This document shows, one piece after another, positions 6,761-9,289 of a stretch of 9,289 nucleotides of DNA (positions within the stretch are counted from its first letter, which is position 1; the number at the start of each line of letters is the position of its first letter). The DNA comes from Mycobacterium sp. (GTDB lineage Bacteria > Actinomycetota > Actinomycetes > Mycobacteriales > Mycobacteriaceae): positions 1-9,289 of the forward strand of contig JAHFVB010000159.1 in assembly GCA_023264755.1 (NCBI GenBank), given 5' to 3'. A program made the translations under genes and the position numbers. The notes beneath the pieces are model-generated. The model did not search any database, was not told the origin of the DNA, and was given only the letters and a program-made list of their open reading frames with translations.

Positions 6761-7129
6761 TTAGGCGATGTCGGCGACGAAGGTGCCCTGCCGCTTGGCC
6801 AACATTTGGGGGATGCGCGGCAGGGCCGGGTCGACGGTGCCCGCGGGCAGCACGCGCGGGTTGATCAGGTGCAGGTCCTTGCGCCCGACGTGGATGTCGG
6901 CCTCGCCTGCGGCCAGCACGTTCTTGACCCAGTTGGTCTTGCCGTGCACCAGCCCGATCGCCAGCAGCTCGTCCTTGCGGTAGGCGGTGACGATGGTTTC
7001 GAATTGCTTGCCCGACGTGCGGCCCCGGTGTTTGATCACCGCGAAGCCAGGCATCCGCTTGGACAGCGGACGCAGCAACGGGTTGACGTACTTGATTTGG
7101 AAGCGCTCCAGCCATACCGGGATGATCAT
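6761..7129 (-). CDS. DUF385-family (F420-dependent type) nitroreductase/quinone reductase-like protein (Rv1598c-like)
   Basis: This 122-residue protein has the small split-barrel signature of the deazaflavin-dependent nitroreductase family. VIKHRGRTSGK (31-41) matches the usual RGRxSG block, followed by a TIVTAYRKDELLAIG strand pair (46-59). HGKTNWVKNVLAAGEADIHVGR (62-83) corresponds to the family's NW..N..A.P segment. Such proteins typically use reduced F420 to reduce quinones or nitro compounds, and mycobacteria encode many. F420 use is inferred from family, not shown here. The position next to hisD matches Rv1598c in M. tuberculosis. ATG at 7129 is chosen because it starts the family's N-terminal helix (MIIPVWLERF). 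A longer frame runs to 7540, but that part lies antisense to hisD and has low-complexity composition. No clear Shine-Dalgarno precedes the ATG. It is divergent from hisD with a 100-bp shared upstream region. Confidence 0.92.
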   Translation of the reverse strand: MIIPVWLERFQIKYVNPLLRPLSKRMPGFAVIKHRGRTSGKQFETIVTAYRKDELLAIGLVHGKTNWVKNVLAAGEADIHVGRKDLHLINPRVLPAGTVDPALPRIPQMLAKRQGTFVADIA

Positions 7130-7162
7130 GGGTACGCCTGGGGCGTTGTTGGGGTGATCTTG

Positions 7163-7173
7163 CCTCGACGAGG
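7163..7173. repeat. Short palindrome in the reductase/hisD divergent region
   Basis: CCTCG-A-CGAGG is an 11-bp perfect palindrome in the 100-bp gap (7130-7229) between the divergent reductase and hisD genes. An 8-bp palindrome CGAATTCG lies at 7193-7200 in the same gap. Either could be an operator half-site arrangement, but short palindromes are common by chance in high-GC DNA. Apart from these and the promoter-like hexamers at 7214-7223, I see nothing else in this gap. Confidence 0.35.
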
Positions 7174-7213
7174 ACGTGGACATGGCGGCTCCCGAATTCG
7201 ATTTGTACTGCTC

Positions 7214-7222
7214 TGGGACAAT
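7214..7222 (+). promoter_or_regulatory. Candidate extended -10 for leaderless hisD mRNA
   Basis: TGG-GACAAT resembles an extended -10 (TGn followed by a hexamer matching TATAAT at 4 of 6 positions). It ends exactly 7 nt before the GTG at 7230. On the opposite strand, overlapping bases read TATTGT (7223-7218), a possible -10 for the divergent reductase gene. The hexamer lacks the conserved first T, so support is moderate. Confidence 0.42.
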
Positions 7223-7229
7223 AGACGGC

Positions 7230-9289
<2,060 letters not shown>

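Overview
The window is high-GC actinobacterial chromosome, almost certainly Mycobacterium in the broad sense and probably a non-tuberculous or rapid-growing species (Mycolicibacterium). The gene order lipase–NrtR–nadA–nadB–nadC–(variable genes)–F420-type reductase–hisD–hisC matches, from memory, the M. tuberculosis Rv1592c–Rv1600 segment. Several proteins are close to residue-for-residue recognisable as mycobacterial orthologues. The species assignment is inference.

Layout. Bases 1-667 (minus) hold the N-terminal half of a secretory-lipase-family protein that runs off the left edge. An 8-bp-arm inverted repeat (695-713) separates it from nrtR (716-1408, minus), the Nudix-fold repressor of NAD synthesis. 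The short nrtR/nadA gap holds a compact regulatory block. It has a perfect 8-7-8 inverted repeat, a well-formed leaderless promoter for nrtR, an extended -10 for nadA on the other strand, and a strong nadA ribosome site. The plus-strand nadA-nadB-nadC operon (1456-4972) follows, with stop/start overlaps at both junctions. It carries the pathway from aspartate via iminoaspartate and quinolinate to nicotinate mononucleotide.

The middle (about 4973-6717) looks like the variable part. It contains a small single-pass membrane protein with its own leaderless promoter (5054-5575). Next is a zinc alcohol dehydrogenase remnant with a frameshift and a large internal deletion (5595-6078), then a convergent LysE/RhtB-type exporter (6082-6717, minus). 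A DUF385/F420-type reductase (6761-7129, minus) is divergent from the histidine operon. The his operon begins with hisD (from about 7230) and hisC, and the window ends inside hisC just before its expected PLP-binding lysine.

Functionally the segment is dominated by conserved housekeeping biosynthesis: de novo NAD under NrtR control, and histidine, whose HisD step consumes NAD+. I found no mobile element, RNA gene, CRISPR array, toxin-antitoxin or defence module, and no credible new multi-gene system. The points most worth a second look are the overlapping divergent promoter/operator between nrtR and nadA, the decayed alcohol dehydrogenase, and the recurrence of leaderless promoter geometry.
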